The position numbers were made by a program, and so were the translations under genes. From Amphiura filiformis (Eukaryota > Echinodermata > Ophiuroidea > Amphilepidida > Amphiuridae): DNA of 64,000 bases. Of this stretch, positions 46,901 to 53,992 are shown in pieces (positions within the stretch are counted from its first letter, which is position 1; every line of letters starts with the position of its first letter). Location of the stretch: assembly GCF_039555335.1 (NCBI RefSeq), contig NC_092640.1, positions 37,021,569 through 37,085,568 of the forward strand, read 5' to 3'. The notes below the pieces were generated by a model, which saw nothing but the letters and a program-made list of their open reading frames with translations, was not told the DNA's origin and searched no databases.

Positions 46901-47533
46901 AATCCCTCTAAAATTCCATGAGCGAGTGTCTTGATCACCATAAAAAATCGTATATTTGGGTCAAGTGAAGTATAGAAAACATATTTATGTAGGTTTCCTT
47001 CTTCGGCCAGTTGTTTTAAATTTCTATGTAAAATGCATTGACATTTTCGGCGAATTTGGCTGACTAGCAAATGTGTTTGCCTGGCATACATGTACCTATA
47101 ATATTGTTTTTGAGATATTGCCAAAAACAGTGTTCCTTTGTTTTATAAATTGTTTTCATCCATTGATAAATTGCTCATAACTAAGTAACGAGATGCCTGA
47201 TTCTGATGGGGTTTGCATCCAAATGAAGTACCGTACTCAACTGCTAGAAAATGAGACTTCTAATTGAAAATTGCCGACATGTGACTCATTCCCCATGATT
47301 ACATTTTACTTCAGTTAGTTACCAGATTTAAAACAAATTTGGAGCCGACTTCAAAAGCGCCAGGATTAGCCGATCATCATCCATGCAATGTAAGACAGAC
47401 AGTGCTCTTTATGTTGATATTTGGAAAAAGAAACTGAAACTAGAATTGAAAATGAACACAATTTTATACGCACCATTTCCTCATCGTCCTCGTCTGACTG
47501 AGCACAACAACAACACCTCCTTGCTTGCGACAT
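13859..47533 (-). CDS. CLCN6: CLCN6-type chloride/proton exchanger (21 resolved exons, last exon not found)
   Basis: Twenty-one exons splice in compatible phases into 868 residues. The order and motifs match vertebrate ClC-6, a late-endosomal 2Cl-/H+ antiporter of about 869 residues. Key sites are intact: GSGIPE near residue 150, GKEGP with gating glutamate near 194, [10 protein letters not shown] with proton glutamate near 261, NDMATLFFN near 427, IYSGSFAL with the central tyrosine near 507, and [10 protein letters not shown] in CBS2. Two N-glycosylation sequons, NGS (405) and NGT (422), lie in the loop glycosylated in ClC-6. The first CBS domain starts near 590. ClC-7 is less likely because the C-terminal segment [13 protein letters not shown] is ClC-6-like. 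About 26 C-terminal residues are missing. Introns are long and repeat-filled. Confidence 0.95.
14373..14634. mobile_element. Longer variant of the palindromic MITE family
   Basis: Contains several alternating AATCTTCCACAG / CTTCCACA blocks and ends AATGGAATTGCCCAG. It lies in the CLCN6 intron between exons 20 and 21. Confidence 0.55.
14772..14879 (-). CDS. CLCN6: CLCN6 exon 20
   Basis: Thirty-six codons including [20 protein letters not shown], nearly identical to the ClC-6 motif. Donor ATG|GTAAGT. Confidence 0.95.
15058..15232. mobile_element. Palindromic MITE, GCTATTCCAGTTGAAAT family
   Basis: Full-length relative of 10648-10823. It ends GGATTTCAACTGGAATAGCC and has a central AGTCACCC...GGTAACTCC turn. 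It lies in the CLCN6 intron between exons 19 and 20. Confidence 0.7.
15810..15960 (-). CDS. CLCN6: CLCN6 exon 19
   Basis: Encodes [16 protein letters not shown] and [19 protein letters not shown], the start of CBS2. PLTFHG.ILRS is a ClC-6 signature. Donor CCG|GTAAGA. Confidence 0.95.
17214..17476 (-). CDS. CLCN6: CLCN6 exon 18
   Basis: Encodes an 87-residue polar linker between CBS domains, starting [20 protein letters not shown]. It is rich in Ser, Arg and Glu. The linker is poorly conserved in the family; the phases on both sides fit. Confidence 0.85.
18151..18671. mobile_element. MITE with two internal perfect hairpins
   Basis: The ends are inverted: TTTAAAGCCTTAATGTAC at 18151 and GTACATTAAGGCTTTAAA ending 18671. 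Inside, 18379-18427 has CCAGTTTGGTTACGCTCCCT facing its exact complement, and 18459-18501 has CCGACATATTATCATAAT facing its complement. It lies in the CLCN6 intron between exons 17 and 18. Confidence 0.75.
18729..18921 (-). CDS. CLCN6: CLCN6 exon 17
   Basis: Encodes [20 protein letters not shown] and [17 protein letters not shown], the first CBS domain. Donor AAG|GTGAGG. Confidence 0.95.
19765..20039. mobile_element. Longer variant of the palindromic MITE family
   Basis: Starts GGGCTATTCCATTT and ends TTTCAACTGGAATAGCCCA, with internal CTTCCACAG blocks like 14373-14634. It ends about 150 bases from CLCN6 exon 16. Confidence 0.6.
20188..20294 (-). CDS. CLCN6: CLCN6 exon 16
   Basis: Encodes [20 protein letters not shown] to [10 protein letters not shown], the link between the membrane part and CBS1. 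Donor AAA|GTAAGT. Confidence 0.9.
20452..20685 (-). pseudogene. Two decayed tandem copies of CLCN6 exon 15
   Basis: The copy at about 20568-20685 keeps [27 protein letters not shown] and a GTAAGT donor, but its 5' half is shifted out of frame and contains a TGA. The copy at about 20452-20545 keeps [19 protein letters not shown] and is further decayed. Together with exon 15 they form a three-unit head-to-tail array. Confidence 0.8.
20716..20875 (-). CDS. CLCN6: CLCN6 exon 15
   Basis: Encodes [20 protein letters not shown] then [19 protein letters not shown]. It carries the central tyrosine. Donor ATG|GTAAGT. Two decayed tandem copies follow it. Confidence 0.95.
21003..21690 (-). mobile_element. 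3' fragment of a non-LTR retrotransposon (CR1/Jockey-like)
   Basis: Minus-strand pieces resemble the C-terminal part of LINE reverse-transcriptase polyproteins: [29 protein letters not shown], then [20 protein letters not shown] and [18 protein letters not shown]. The two pieces are separated by frameshifts, and the endonuclease and catalytic core are missing, so it is a 5'-truncated dead copy. Its 3' end is next to the exon 15 acceptor. Confidence 0.75.
22119..22815. repeat. Pair of 100-base direct repeats
   Basis: Copies at 22119-22221 and 22716-22815 share GTAGCAATTAGCACCTCTTG, AGTGGCACCAGTCGCGGTAC and GACGGACTT. About 490 bases of unrelated AT-rich sequence separate them. They do not start with TG or end with CA, so an LTR pair is unproven. 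Confidence 0.65.
24310..24750. mobile_element. Truncated relative of the GGGGGCACTC element family
   Basis: Contains repeated AATGACCCCC(T)n blocks and ends TTCCAAAGTCGAGTGCCCCC, matching the end of 26263-26760. The left end is partial (GGGTGACGGGATGTGC). Confidence 0.5.
26263..26760. mobile_element. GGGGGCACTC-family MITE
   Basis: The ends CGGGGGCACTCAACTT and AAGTTGAGTGCCCCCCGGG are inverted, as are GTGACGGGTATGTGCCT and AGGCACATACCGTCAC. The interior repeats AAAGGGGGTCATTGGGTA. Flanks TTCCAGAA and TCCCAGAA suggest an 8-base target duplication. Intron between CLCN6 exons 14 and 15. Confidence 0.7.
27345..27505. repeat. Cluster of TGACCTTTGACCT motifs
   Basis: ATGACCTTTGACC occurs at about 27345, 27366, 27461 and 27490, with similar copies at 27909-27937 (TGACCTTTGACCTTTGACC). 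The sequence equals a DR1 nuclear-receptor site, but the setting looks repeat-derived. Confidence 0.5.
28377..28530 (-). CDS. CLCN6: CLCN6 exon 14
   Basis: Encodes [20 protein letters not shown] and [19 protein letters not shown]. Donor TGA|GTAAGT in phase 2. The next intron is 7.5 kb. Confidence 0.95.
28659..28791 (-). CDS. CLCN6: CLCN6 exon 13
   Basis: Encodes [20 protein letters not shown] and [29 protein letters not shown] is diagnostic for ClC-6. It contains two N-glycosylation sequons. Confidence 0.95.
29646..29668. repeat. TA microsatellite
   Basis: About eleven TA units in the CLCN6 intron between exons 12 and 13. Confidence 0.85.
30526..30726. other. Assembly gap
   Basis: A run of about 200 N, with single N at 30728 and 30752. 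It is intronic; ORFs drawn through it are meaningless. Confidence 0.98.
30821..30920 (-). CDS. CLCN6: CLCN6 exon 12
   Basis: Encodes [20 protein letters not shown] and [13 protein letters not shown]. It ends 95 bases from the assembly gap on the 3' side in gene sense. Confidence 0.9.
30960..31145. repeat. Dispersed repeat copy (empty site)
   Basis: Matches 31862-32042 in the same orientation from AGTATAAG(C/T)GTGTTA to ATGGCTGGG. It continues GCGGTTGGTGAC without interruption, whereas the second copy is split by a MITE at this point. Confidence 0.6.
31262..31700. mobile_element. hAT-type MITE with GGATTGAG target duplication
   Basis: Starts TAAGGACCGTCGATG and ends CATCGACGGTCCTTA. The flanks 31254-31261 and 31701-31708 are both GGATTGAG. 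Internal ATCGATAATAATC and GATTATTATCGAT are also inverted. No coding region. Confidence 0.85.
31862..32345. repeat. Dispersed repeat copy interrupted by a MITE
   Basis: Second copy of the repeat at 30960-31145. After ATGGCTGGGT it is broken by the element at 32043-32325 and resumes with GGCTAGGCGGTTTGTGAC. Confidence 0.6.
32043..32325. mobile_element. MITE with AAAATAAGCAG termini
   Basis: Left end GCAAGCCTCAAAATAAGCAG, right end CTGCTTATTTTGAAGCTT. Flanks GGCTGGGT and GGCTAGGC differ at two of eight bases. The uninterrupted relative at 31123-31140 shows the site before insertion. Confidence 0.7.
32896..33042. mobile_element. Short palindromic MITE
   Basis: CGTTGGGCAGAAAAAACCTC and TGGCCCCTGAACATGTTTAA face their near-complements across a short centre. 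It ends about 90 bases from CLCN6 exon 11. Confidence 0.65.
33131..33303 (-). CDS. CLCN6: CLCN6 exon 11
   Basis: Encodes [20 protein letters not shown] and the helix [18 protein letters not shown]. Donor AAG|GTATGG. Confidence 0.9.
34376..34489 (-). CDS. CLCN6: CLCN6 exon 10
   Basis: Thirty-eight codons, [18 protein letters not shown] to LINFGIFT. Acceptor TGACAG, donor ACA|GTAAGT. Confidence 0.9.
35061..35146 (-). CDS. CLCN6: CLCN6 exon 9
   Basis: Encodes [20 protein letters not shown] followed by WNQALTWRT. The second glutamate is the intracellular proton glutamate of CLC exchangers. Confidence 0.95.
35692..35738 (-). CDS. CLCN6: CLCN6 exon 8
   Basis: A 47-base exon encoding [15 protein letters not shown]. 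It enters in phase 2 and leaves in phase 1, joining exons 7 and 9 exactly as in ClC-6. Confidence 0.9.
35826..35914. mobile_element. Half copy of the palindromic MITE family
   Basis: Contains only one arm: CATTTGAAATCTACGCCCC, GGTCATGTCTTCCATAGGGG and AACTAGAATATCCCA. It lies 90 bases upstream (in gene sense) of CLCN6 exon 8. Confidence 0.5.
36264..36390 (-). CDS. CLCN6: CLCN6 exon 7
   Basis: Encodes [14 protein letters not shown] with the gating glutamate, then [15 protein letters not shown]. Acceptor TTACAG|GCC, donor CAG|GTGAGA. Confidence 0.95.
36478..38393. mobile_element. 1.9 kb TTAA-flanked element with 60-base terminal inverted repeats
   Basis: Starts AGGTGAACCTCATTGAAAAT and ends ATTTTCAATGAGGTTCACCT. 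The inverted match runs for about 60 bases, to ATGATGTCAGGA. Both sides carry TTAA (36474-36477 and 38394-38397), as in piggyBac-type insertion. Internal ORFs of 87 and 123 codons show no transposase feature I recognise, so it is probably non-autonomous. Intron between CLCN6 exons 6 and 7. Confidence 0.75.
38679..38805 (-). CDS. CLCN6: CLCN6 exon 6
   Basis: Encodes [20 protein letters not shown], the first anion-selectivity motif, to VLFSVAGG. Donor GGAG|GTAAGA. A decayed copy lies just upstream in gene sense. Confidence 0.95.
38860..38957 (-). pseudogene. Decayed partial copy of CLCN6 exon 6
   Basis: The minus strand reads [20 protein letters not shown], compared with [20 protein letters not shown] in the true exon. 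The copy has a 6-base insertion, loses the GSGIP motif and has no donor. The flanking acceptor-side bases are also similar. Confidence 0.8.
39349..39547 (-). pseudogene. Two decayed copies of CLCN6 exon 5
   Basis: 39474-39547 aligns with the 3' half of exon 5 (shared CAGTGAGCTTG, GCTGCATCAA, GCCACTATGAT) with small indels that break the frame. 39349-39400 is a weaker match (ACCAGTGAGCTTGTTATTCA). Both lie in the intron just after exon 5. Confidence 0.7.
39649..39755 (-). CDS. CLCN6: CLCN6 exon 5
   Basis: Encodes [15 protein letters not shown] and the hydrophobic helix leading to LVAIE. Acceptor ATCAG|CAATAT, donor GAG|GTAATT. Two decayed copies lie downstream in gene sense. Confidence 0.85.
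40545..40611 (-). CDS. CLCN6: CLCN6 exon 4
   Basis: Encodes [18 protein letters not shown] and TVED, ending in phase 1 at donor ATT|GTATCC. The ORF reads on for 40 bases into repeat sequence, but this donor with the CAG acceptor of exon 5 restores the exact ClC-6 spacing between KFG and CSQ. Confidence 0.8.
41556..41687 (-). CDS. CLCN6: CLCN6 exon 3
   Basis: Forty-four codons starting [15 protein letters not shown] and entering the first membrane helix ([15 protein letters not shown]). Donor TTG|GTAAGA. Confidence 0.9.
42273..42341 (-). CDS. CLCN6: CLCN6 exon 2
   Basis: Twenty-three codons ending LPRKDYE, a ClC-6 signature before the first helix. Donor GAG|GTTAGT. The intron upstream is 5.1 kb and holds the large inverted-repeat complex. 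Confidence 0.85.
42597..42622. repeat. AAGC microsatellite
   Basis: About six units of AAGC in CLCN6 intron 1. Confidence 0.8.
43035..46415. mobile_element. Large inverted-repeat complex with recurrent GTTTCGGAGGCTTC motif
   Basis: Two inverted pairs are interlaced. About 43035-43445 pairs with 44580-45076, and about 43445-44570 pairs with 45345-46415. The 14-base motif GTTTCGGAGGCTTC or its complement occurs at 43340, 43986, 44167, 44357, 44531, 44549, 44723, 44933, 45362, 45542 and 45868, often next to GTTAAC. No transposase is recognisable. Subterminal motifs in both orientations are typical of transposase-binding regions in some DNA transposons; the superfamily is unknown. It fills most of CLCN6 intron 1. 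Confidence 0.7.
46455..46533 (-). tRNA. tRNA-like sequence, probably SINE head
   Basis: The minus strand shows GGCGAGATGGCAGAGCGGTA, a type II-like long variable region, and T arm GAGGGTTTGAGCC. Pairing at the acceptor end is poor. Confidence 0.45.
47474..47533 (-). CDS. CLCN6: CLCN6 exon 1 (start)
   Basis: Twenty codons from ATG at 47533, [20 protein letters not shown], then donor ATG|GTGCGT. The cysteine cluster followed by acidic residues matches the ClC-6 N-terminus. An in-frame upstream ATG at 47575 would add 14 residues; the cysteine-rich start favours 47533. Confidence 0.8.
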
Positions 47534-47815
47534 TGTGTTCAAGGAAACCAGTGCCCAGCTCCGCAAATAATGCAAGCCTCAAACGAGTGTGAATTGATTA
47601 TAATTCAGCCTAAAAATGTTGTTTTAATTTTAAGCTTATCAGAATTTTTTCCATTGCCACCTCTCTGTACCACAGGCTGTATTTAGTTTTATACAAACTA
47701 AGGGCGCTCAACACTAAATCACTTCGGGCGAACAGCACTAAATTAAATATTCAACTATTCACCCTCATTTTGCAATTTGCATTTTTTACTCCGGACATTT
47801 CTGCAAGTTATTAAT

Positions 47816-47867
47816 CAACTAATCAATCAATCAATCAATCAATCAAATTTCAATCAATCAATCAATC

Positions 47868-47917
<50 letters not shown>

Positions 47918-47973
47918 TTTATCAAGATTTAATTGATTAATTAATTATAATTGATTGATTGATTGATTGATTA

Positions 47974-48060
<87 letters not shown>
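47816..48060. repeat. Mirrored tetranucleotide microsatellite
   Basis: About 120 bases of AATC units run into about 110 bases of GATT units, with a short AT-rich centre near 47935-47950. The two halves are complementary and could form one long hairpin. Confidence 0.9.
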
Positions 48061-48061
<1 letters not shown>

Positions 48062-48541
48062 CCCAATGCTAACCCTTTAGTTGGAATTAACTTGTTTGGC
48101 ATTAATTTGCAACATTTCAGAAAAAGGGCCAAAAACATTCAATTTTGTATGTTTGCACCCATAATTGCAGCCATAAATGGTCAAAGACTTGGCACACGTC
48201 TAACCAATCAGAATCTTGACAATAAGATATTGGGGATATTACTTATGTTCGATATCATTTTTAAGAATTGGTAATTATATAGAAAATTAGACTTTCACAC
48301 AAGACTTTAGGTTTGATTTTCTAAGCACACAAAAACACATGTTATGGCACTTAGGCCTATATATTTATACTAAAAATTAACCAAATATTAAAATTAACTT
48401 TTATACCAGTTGGTTCCAATAGGCTTAGGATTTAGCTATGTTGTATTTGGCAAAACAGGGTAATAAATTTTTATCCCAAAAATGACAGTCTGAGGATTGT
48501 CTATATCTGTTGATTGTTGTCAAACTGAAACATGAATTATT

Positions 48542-48995
48542 ATTAGGGGTGGTGCAATAATTATGTGTACCCCGGGGTGAATTCTCAAAATGGTCTGCCA
48601 AAATCGCTTGCCCCCCTTTGGCCGTGCCAAAAACCTTTGCCCCCCCTTTCGACGTGCCAAAAACCTTTGCCCCCCCTTTTGACGTGCCAAAAATCTTTGC
48701 CCCCCCTTACACATGCAAGATTTTGGGGAACCCGCATTTAAGACCTGAAATTGTCTTAACATATAATGTGAGCGCAGCGAGCAGGAAATTTTGCATATTT
48801 GAACGTGTTTGTAACGTTTTCCTACGCCTTTTTAGGGCGTAATATAGAAACGGTGCCCAAAATATCTGTGCCAAAAATTGCTTGCCCCCCCTTTCGACCT
48901 GCCAAAAATGCTTGCCCCCCCTTTGGCCTGCCAAAAATCTTTGCCCCCCCTATAATTCACCCCCGGGGTACACATAATTATTGCACCACCCCTTA
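48542..48995. mobile_element. MITE with GGGGTGGTGCAATAATTATG termini
   Basis: Left end TTA|GGGGTGGTGCAATAATT, right end AATTATTGCACCACCCC|TTA, followed inwards by GTACCCCGGGGTGAATT and its complement. The terminal repeats are about 37 bases. The 3-base TTA flanks would fit PIF/Harbinger. Inside are tandem units with TGCCAAAAACCTTTGCCCCC. Confidence 0.75.
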
Positions 48996-50157
48996 TGCGT
49001 TGATCAGGTGGTATGATCATGATGATAGGTCAAGTGTTACTTTATTTATTTGTGAAAGGAATGAATGAATGCATGTGAACATGGCATTGACTGCCACGTT
49101 CAGACATAGGCCATACAAGTCACTCTTAAATTAACACTATACACAATAGGCCTACCCGTGATAATATACCATCAAAAAGTGTGACTTCCTTTCACAATAT
49201 TTACATCGACATACCATCAGACATTTTACGAGGCAAATTCATGGCAGCTAATTTCCAGTGACAGCATACCCGCAATAGCTTAATTTAACCTGAACTTGAA
49301 GCCCACGGTTTTGAAGTTTATATAATATGAGGTTTTGTACCCATTTAAATATTAAAAGCTGGTACATTTTTCGATTAATTTAAAAAAAACATAATAATAA
49401 TTGAACAAAAAAGATGTCCGGACCAATTGAAAAGTTTGAGATCGTGAGGGTAAACTATTTTTATACCTGTTTAATTAAATTGCATTGAATTAACAATGAT
49501 GAAGGCTTAGTCATAATTATATGAACCCGGTCAACGTGAAAGTTCATCTTAAAGTGTGAATGTCCTTTTACGGTTGAGATGACAATATTTAAAGAAATAA
49601 ATAGCATTCTTTATTTACTTTTTGTTAATCAAGCTTGTCATAGGCATACTATACTACAGAGTGGCGTACTGTTGACAGTTACGTCATGCTTTGCAGTCGC
49701 TTTTGCAGTTTACCATACTTGATGTATGTTTACGTCTGTTCTTAATATGCATGATCAGAGGATAAGCAAGTGAGGTGGTTTTTACACATTTGAAGTTTAA
49801 ATTGCAGACTAACGATTCAGCGTCTACTTTAGATAAAGTCACCTTTTTCTTGCAATTATGGTTATAAAGTCAACAAAAATTAAATAACAGTGACACTCAA
49901 CGGTCGGTGCCCTGTGCAGTGTATTTTTATATAGCAGGTAGCAGAGACTTGGCACCTCCCTGGCAACTTCAGCAGATCTTCCCTGGTTTCCAATCAACTG
50001 GAGTAAGCTGTGGCCACATTTAAAGCTGCTTAAAGATTTGAAATCGGTGAGTCTTTGTTAATGTATTTTATTAGGGCCTATAGGGGGAGATAGGGAGTGT
50101 TTACTGTTTAGGTATAATTGATCTGAAGGCCAAGTCGATGAACATCACTGCTCATCT

Positions 50158-50235
50158 GGCCAATTATAGTTGGTAGAGTATATATATCGGTCTGTAGGCC
50201 TAGATCTGGAGGTCCCGGGTTCAAATTCTTGATGG
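50158..50235 (+). tRNA. tRNA-like sequence, probably SINE head
   Basis: TATAGTTGGTAGAGTA resembles the A box region and CCCGGGTTCAAATTC the B box. Stems are incomplete. Confidence 0.4.
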
Positions 50236-50817
50236 GGAGTGATGGGGAATGACCACTGGCAGTCATTGTAGGCTTATGTGTGTATCTCAAAGTAATATCT
50301 GGTCATTTATGTTTGAGAAATGAATTTCGTATCATATCTTTTATATCAGTGATACTGATATGGATAAAATTTATGAAGGTAAGTTATAGCATAGACAGTA
50401 GAGAGAAATGGTTATAGGCCTATAAATCATTGATATCCGGATAATGGCGGGGGGGTTAAACTAGTTTTGTTCATATATAAGGGTGTGAAAAAGTTTAAGG
50501 TTCATTAAGAGGAACAGGGGTCAAAAGTTTAAGGTTCACGGGGGGGGCATTTTAAACATGAAAAGAAAAACTCCAGCCCCCACCAAAGTATTTCTGAACC
50601 TATAGACAGTCCCAATTATTAATGTAGGCCTATGTACTGAGGCCCCTATCAATTTGAGTTGAAGACAACTTCCAAGCAAAACAAAATACGGGAACAAAAT
50701 ATGTCTATGTTGCGTAGGACTACTCCCTATTCCAGAAAAATACAGAGCTAATTTTTTGGAAAAAAAAAATATTAACCCGTTTTGCCAAATGAAACATAGC
50801 TAAATCCCAATCCTTTA

Positions 50818-51192
50818 GTTAGGGGCGCACCATTAGATTTCCAGGGGGGGGGGGGGCATGGGAGTTTTTGAAAAAAAAAACTTCGCCCACTAGTGAGACG
50901 AAAAAAAAAACTTTGCCCACTAGTGAGACGAAAAAAAAATTGCCTCACTGATGAGTAAAAAAAAAAAATTCCCCCACCCAACATTGTATAAAAATTTACA
51001 TGAAAATTGAAAAAAAAAAAAAAAACTTCGCCCACTAGTGAGACGAAAAAAAAAAAAACTTCGCCCACTAGTGAGACGAAAAAAAAAAATTGCCTCACTG
51101 ATGAGTAAAATTCTGCCTTCGGAGGCGAAAAAAAAATTCTGCCTGACCCAAACTCCCATGCCCCCCTGAGAATCTAATGGTGCGTCCCTTAG
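50818..51192. mobile_element. MITE with internal CCCACTAGTGAGACG repeats
   Basis: Left end GGGGCGCACCATTAGAT, right end ATCTAATGGTGCGTCCC, then GCATGGGAGTTT and AAACTCCCATGC further in. The interior has four CCCACTAGTGAGACG units and two TGCCTCACTGATGAG units separated by A tracts. Confidence 0.7.
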
Positions 51193-52393
51193 TCCTAACT
51201 GGCAGTAAAAGTAAAATTTTAATATTTAGCCAATTGTTGGAAATAAGGGCAAAAAAACATGCATCTTTAGGGTGTTTTTCGTATGCTGTGACAATCAAGC
51301 CCCAAAGACTTGTACTAAGACTAATTTCAGTTTATGCATTCTAGTTTTTGGAAAAGACTTGTTTCATTTTTTATGCCAATCATTTAACTATAAATAACAC
51401 AAACAAGTGGGAATTAGAGCAAAGTTGCAGCATCTACTCAAGATTTTGAATGCTTAGACTTGTTCCAAGTGTTTGATTTTTGTGACTCGATTGTCAGAAA
51501 ACAACACGACAAACATGCACGTTTTTTTTTGTCCCTTTTTTTCAAGTAAATAGTAAAATCGTGAACTTTTTCCTTTATCTCCAGTTAGGACTAAATGAAT
51601 GATTAGGATTGAGCTTAGACTTCTCCGTAGTCCATGCACTTGTCAATTGTGCATACTCTGGCTATTGCATTTAAGCTTAAAACTCTGATTCAATTAATTT
51701 GTGTACAATTGATAGATTTTCACATGTGATCTTTTCAGTCACCGTACTCCCTCTGTTTGTTAGCTTCCCAAGTGATTTTTAACTCGGGCTTTCGCGATTA
51801 ATACGGTAAACTGGCAGATTCTAAAATAAGAATTGTTCAGTATTGAAGTACCATTTAGTTATGTCATTATGATATGTTGCATTCATAAGCCTACGTATAG
51901 TTTACTTTTACTGTCACAAATATAATTATATAAACTTTTTCAAACCATTTTAAACTAGTATTTTGATGTAATAAATATCAGTATAATTTCGAGTTCAACT
52001 GAATGCGTTCATCATGATTATTATGCGTCATTTGGTAGAACTTGATAATATTTTTTTAATCACAAAAAATAGTGCTGTATTTTTCTGGAATGAGGAGTAG
52101 CCTGAGCCTACTTGCATGTAACCCGGCCATAATCACAGCCATTTGGATTTGGATTTGGAAGATACCTTCTCTTAAATAACAGTATTGCGAACCACCAGCA
52201 TACATAACTCGATGTAGAGAGTCTTTCCTATTCAGAGGAAATATTGCAATTACACACCTTATTGCCTTTTAACAATAACCATTGACACTAGCACATATCA
52301 GAGAAGATGTAAGAAAAGGATGGAGAACAGAATTATATCCTTGAGATAATCCCGTAGGTAATCCTGTTGCACCTATCATAGTCCTTTATTCTC

Positions 52394-52592
52394 AAGTGGT
52401 GGGTTAACCAACAATTAACAATGAGAGGAAATTCCTGAACCTAGTTCAGTTGGGGATGATTTGAAGTGACCGCAAATTATGAACATTTGATATTTAATAC
52501 CAGCAATGTGAAAAAAAAGAAATAATGTAGTGCCAAAATAATGTACCCTTTTACGGAAGGAGCAAAGTTTAACAAGTTATAACTCCGCTTCT
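52394..52592. repeat. Dispersed repeat, copy 2
   Basis: Second copy of the 200-base repeat at 3964-4165, sharing blocks such as GGGGATGATTTGAAGTGACC and AATAATGTACCCTTTTAC. The 48 kb spacing shows an interspersed family, not a tandem duplication. Confidence 0.7.
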
Positions 52593-52650
52593 GTAGTACG
52601 AATGTCAGCGGCGAATGTCAGGTTATTATTTCCCAGTCTTTAAAAAAATT

Positions 52651-52725
52651 GCAGGCAGAGGTGGGAATCGATCTCGGTACCTCCAGGTTAAACAGCACTG
52701 TGGAAGACCACTAAGCCAACTAAAT
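52651..52725 (-). tRNA. tRNA-like sequence, probably SINE head
   Basis: The minus strand has GGCTTAGTGGTCTTCCACAG and a T arm GAGATCGATTCCCACCTC. Pairing is partial. Confidence 0.45.
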
Positions 52726-52995
52726 ATCTGTTGTGAGATGTGTGACATTAATCTTTGATATTGCTTAATGGAACAAATCGTGGAATTAAATCAGTAATAA
52801 AAGAAGTAGATTCTTATATAGCGGTCAAATTAGATAAAAGGGAAATATTTGTCCCTGCTCTAAAGAAAATATAGGTTAGAAAATTATCAAATAAATTTAA
52901 ATTAAAAATTGAGATTTTATATTTCTTTCTTTCACGAGGCGGACAAACACTGACAAACACTGTATAAGCTAAAAATTCGACCCTTATCACTAGAT

Positions 52996-53128
52996 CCTGT
53001 CATAGCTCAATGGTAGAGCATCAGACTGCTAATGTCAATATCGTTGGTTCGAGTCCTCCTGCCAGCAATGGTTATATTTATGATTTTAATACTACGCTAC
53101 AATTTTTCAATTTTTTTCGTTTATATAT

Positions 53129-53187
<59 letters not shown>

Positions 53188-53190
53188 TTT
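52996..53190 (+). mobile_element. tRNA-derived SINE with ATTT tail
   Basis: CATAGCTCAATGGTAGAGCA (D region), loop CTGCTAA with anticodon GCT, and GTTGGTTCGAGTCC (T arm) make a tRNA-like head. About 50 bases later an ATTT microsatellite of about 16 units follows, as in many SINE tails. Confidence 0.55.
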
Positions 53191-53377
53191 TTGTTTATTT
53201 ATGTAAATAATTTGATATATTTGAAAGAGGTATTTGAGCAATTGAAATTTTGATTTTATAATCCTATGGGGTCATTTTGAACCCCCATCCCCACCCCTTC
53301 CAAATTGCCAAACGCACAAAACCTATGAGTTTGCATCATACATGTCATCATCATAAAAAAAAACATTCTATGTATAC

Positions 53378-53992
53378 CTGACGCCGCCGGCAGCCTATAT
53401 TAATTTACTAGTCAACATTTGCATAGGAACCGCATAGATTGGAGATTATATGCGTATTTATTAGTAATAGACAAGTAATATATATATATATCGTGTGTTT
53501 GCGATTTATTCCGTAATCAATAAGTATGATGAACAAACACATTTCTGGCAGAAGCACTCACAGCGTAGTGGTATTCGATCTCGACTGTTAATCAAAAGGT
53601 TGTGGGCTCGAACCCTGGTAGAATTTTAATTGGAATAAATTTGTTTTTCTTTTGTTAAGTAAGAGGTAATAATTATGGCAATAAATCCGCCGTATAAAAC
53701 TGAACACAGCTCAATCCAGCCTCATAGGCCTATTCGCTACTTGCACGGTTCCGCCATTATGCATATGTGCGGGGAGAGCCTCGAACTGGCAGCATACATG
53801 AATGGGAATTGAACTAGTCATAACGTTCTGTGTAAGGTTACATAATTCTTCCTTTCATGTATGCTGCCAGTTCGAGGCTCTCCCGCACATAGTGCATAAT
53901 GGCGGAACCGTGCAAGTAGCGAATATCATGTAAATGTATTATGTGATGCAAATGTTGACTAGGAAAAAAAAAAAATCGCACGCCGGCAACTA
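53378..53992. mobile_element. Nested foldback element containing a tRNA-like sequence
   Basis: Outer arms: CTAGTCAACATTTGCAT near 53408 and ATGCAAATGTTGACTAG near 53946, plus GCCGCCGGCAG / CACGCCGGCAACTAG further out. Inner arms: 53731-53803 and 53854-53925, about 70 bases, near-perfect (TATTCGCTACTTGCACGGTT, CCAGTTCGAGGCTCTC). A tRNA-like sequence (53551-53622, B box GGGCTCGAACCC) lies between the left arms. Confidence 0.7.

Noticed and set aside
47821-48060. Mirrored tetranucleotide array as a CRISPR-like repeat
   Set aside because: There are no spacers; it is a plain microsatellite in an animal genome.
53010-53253. ORFs of alternating I, Y, L and F
   Set aside because: They translate the ATTT microsatellite.
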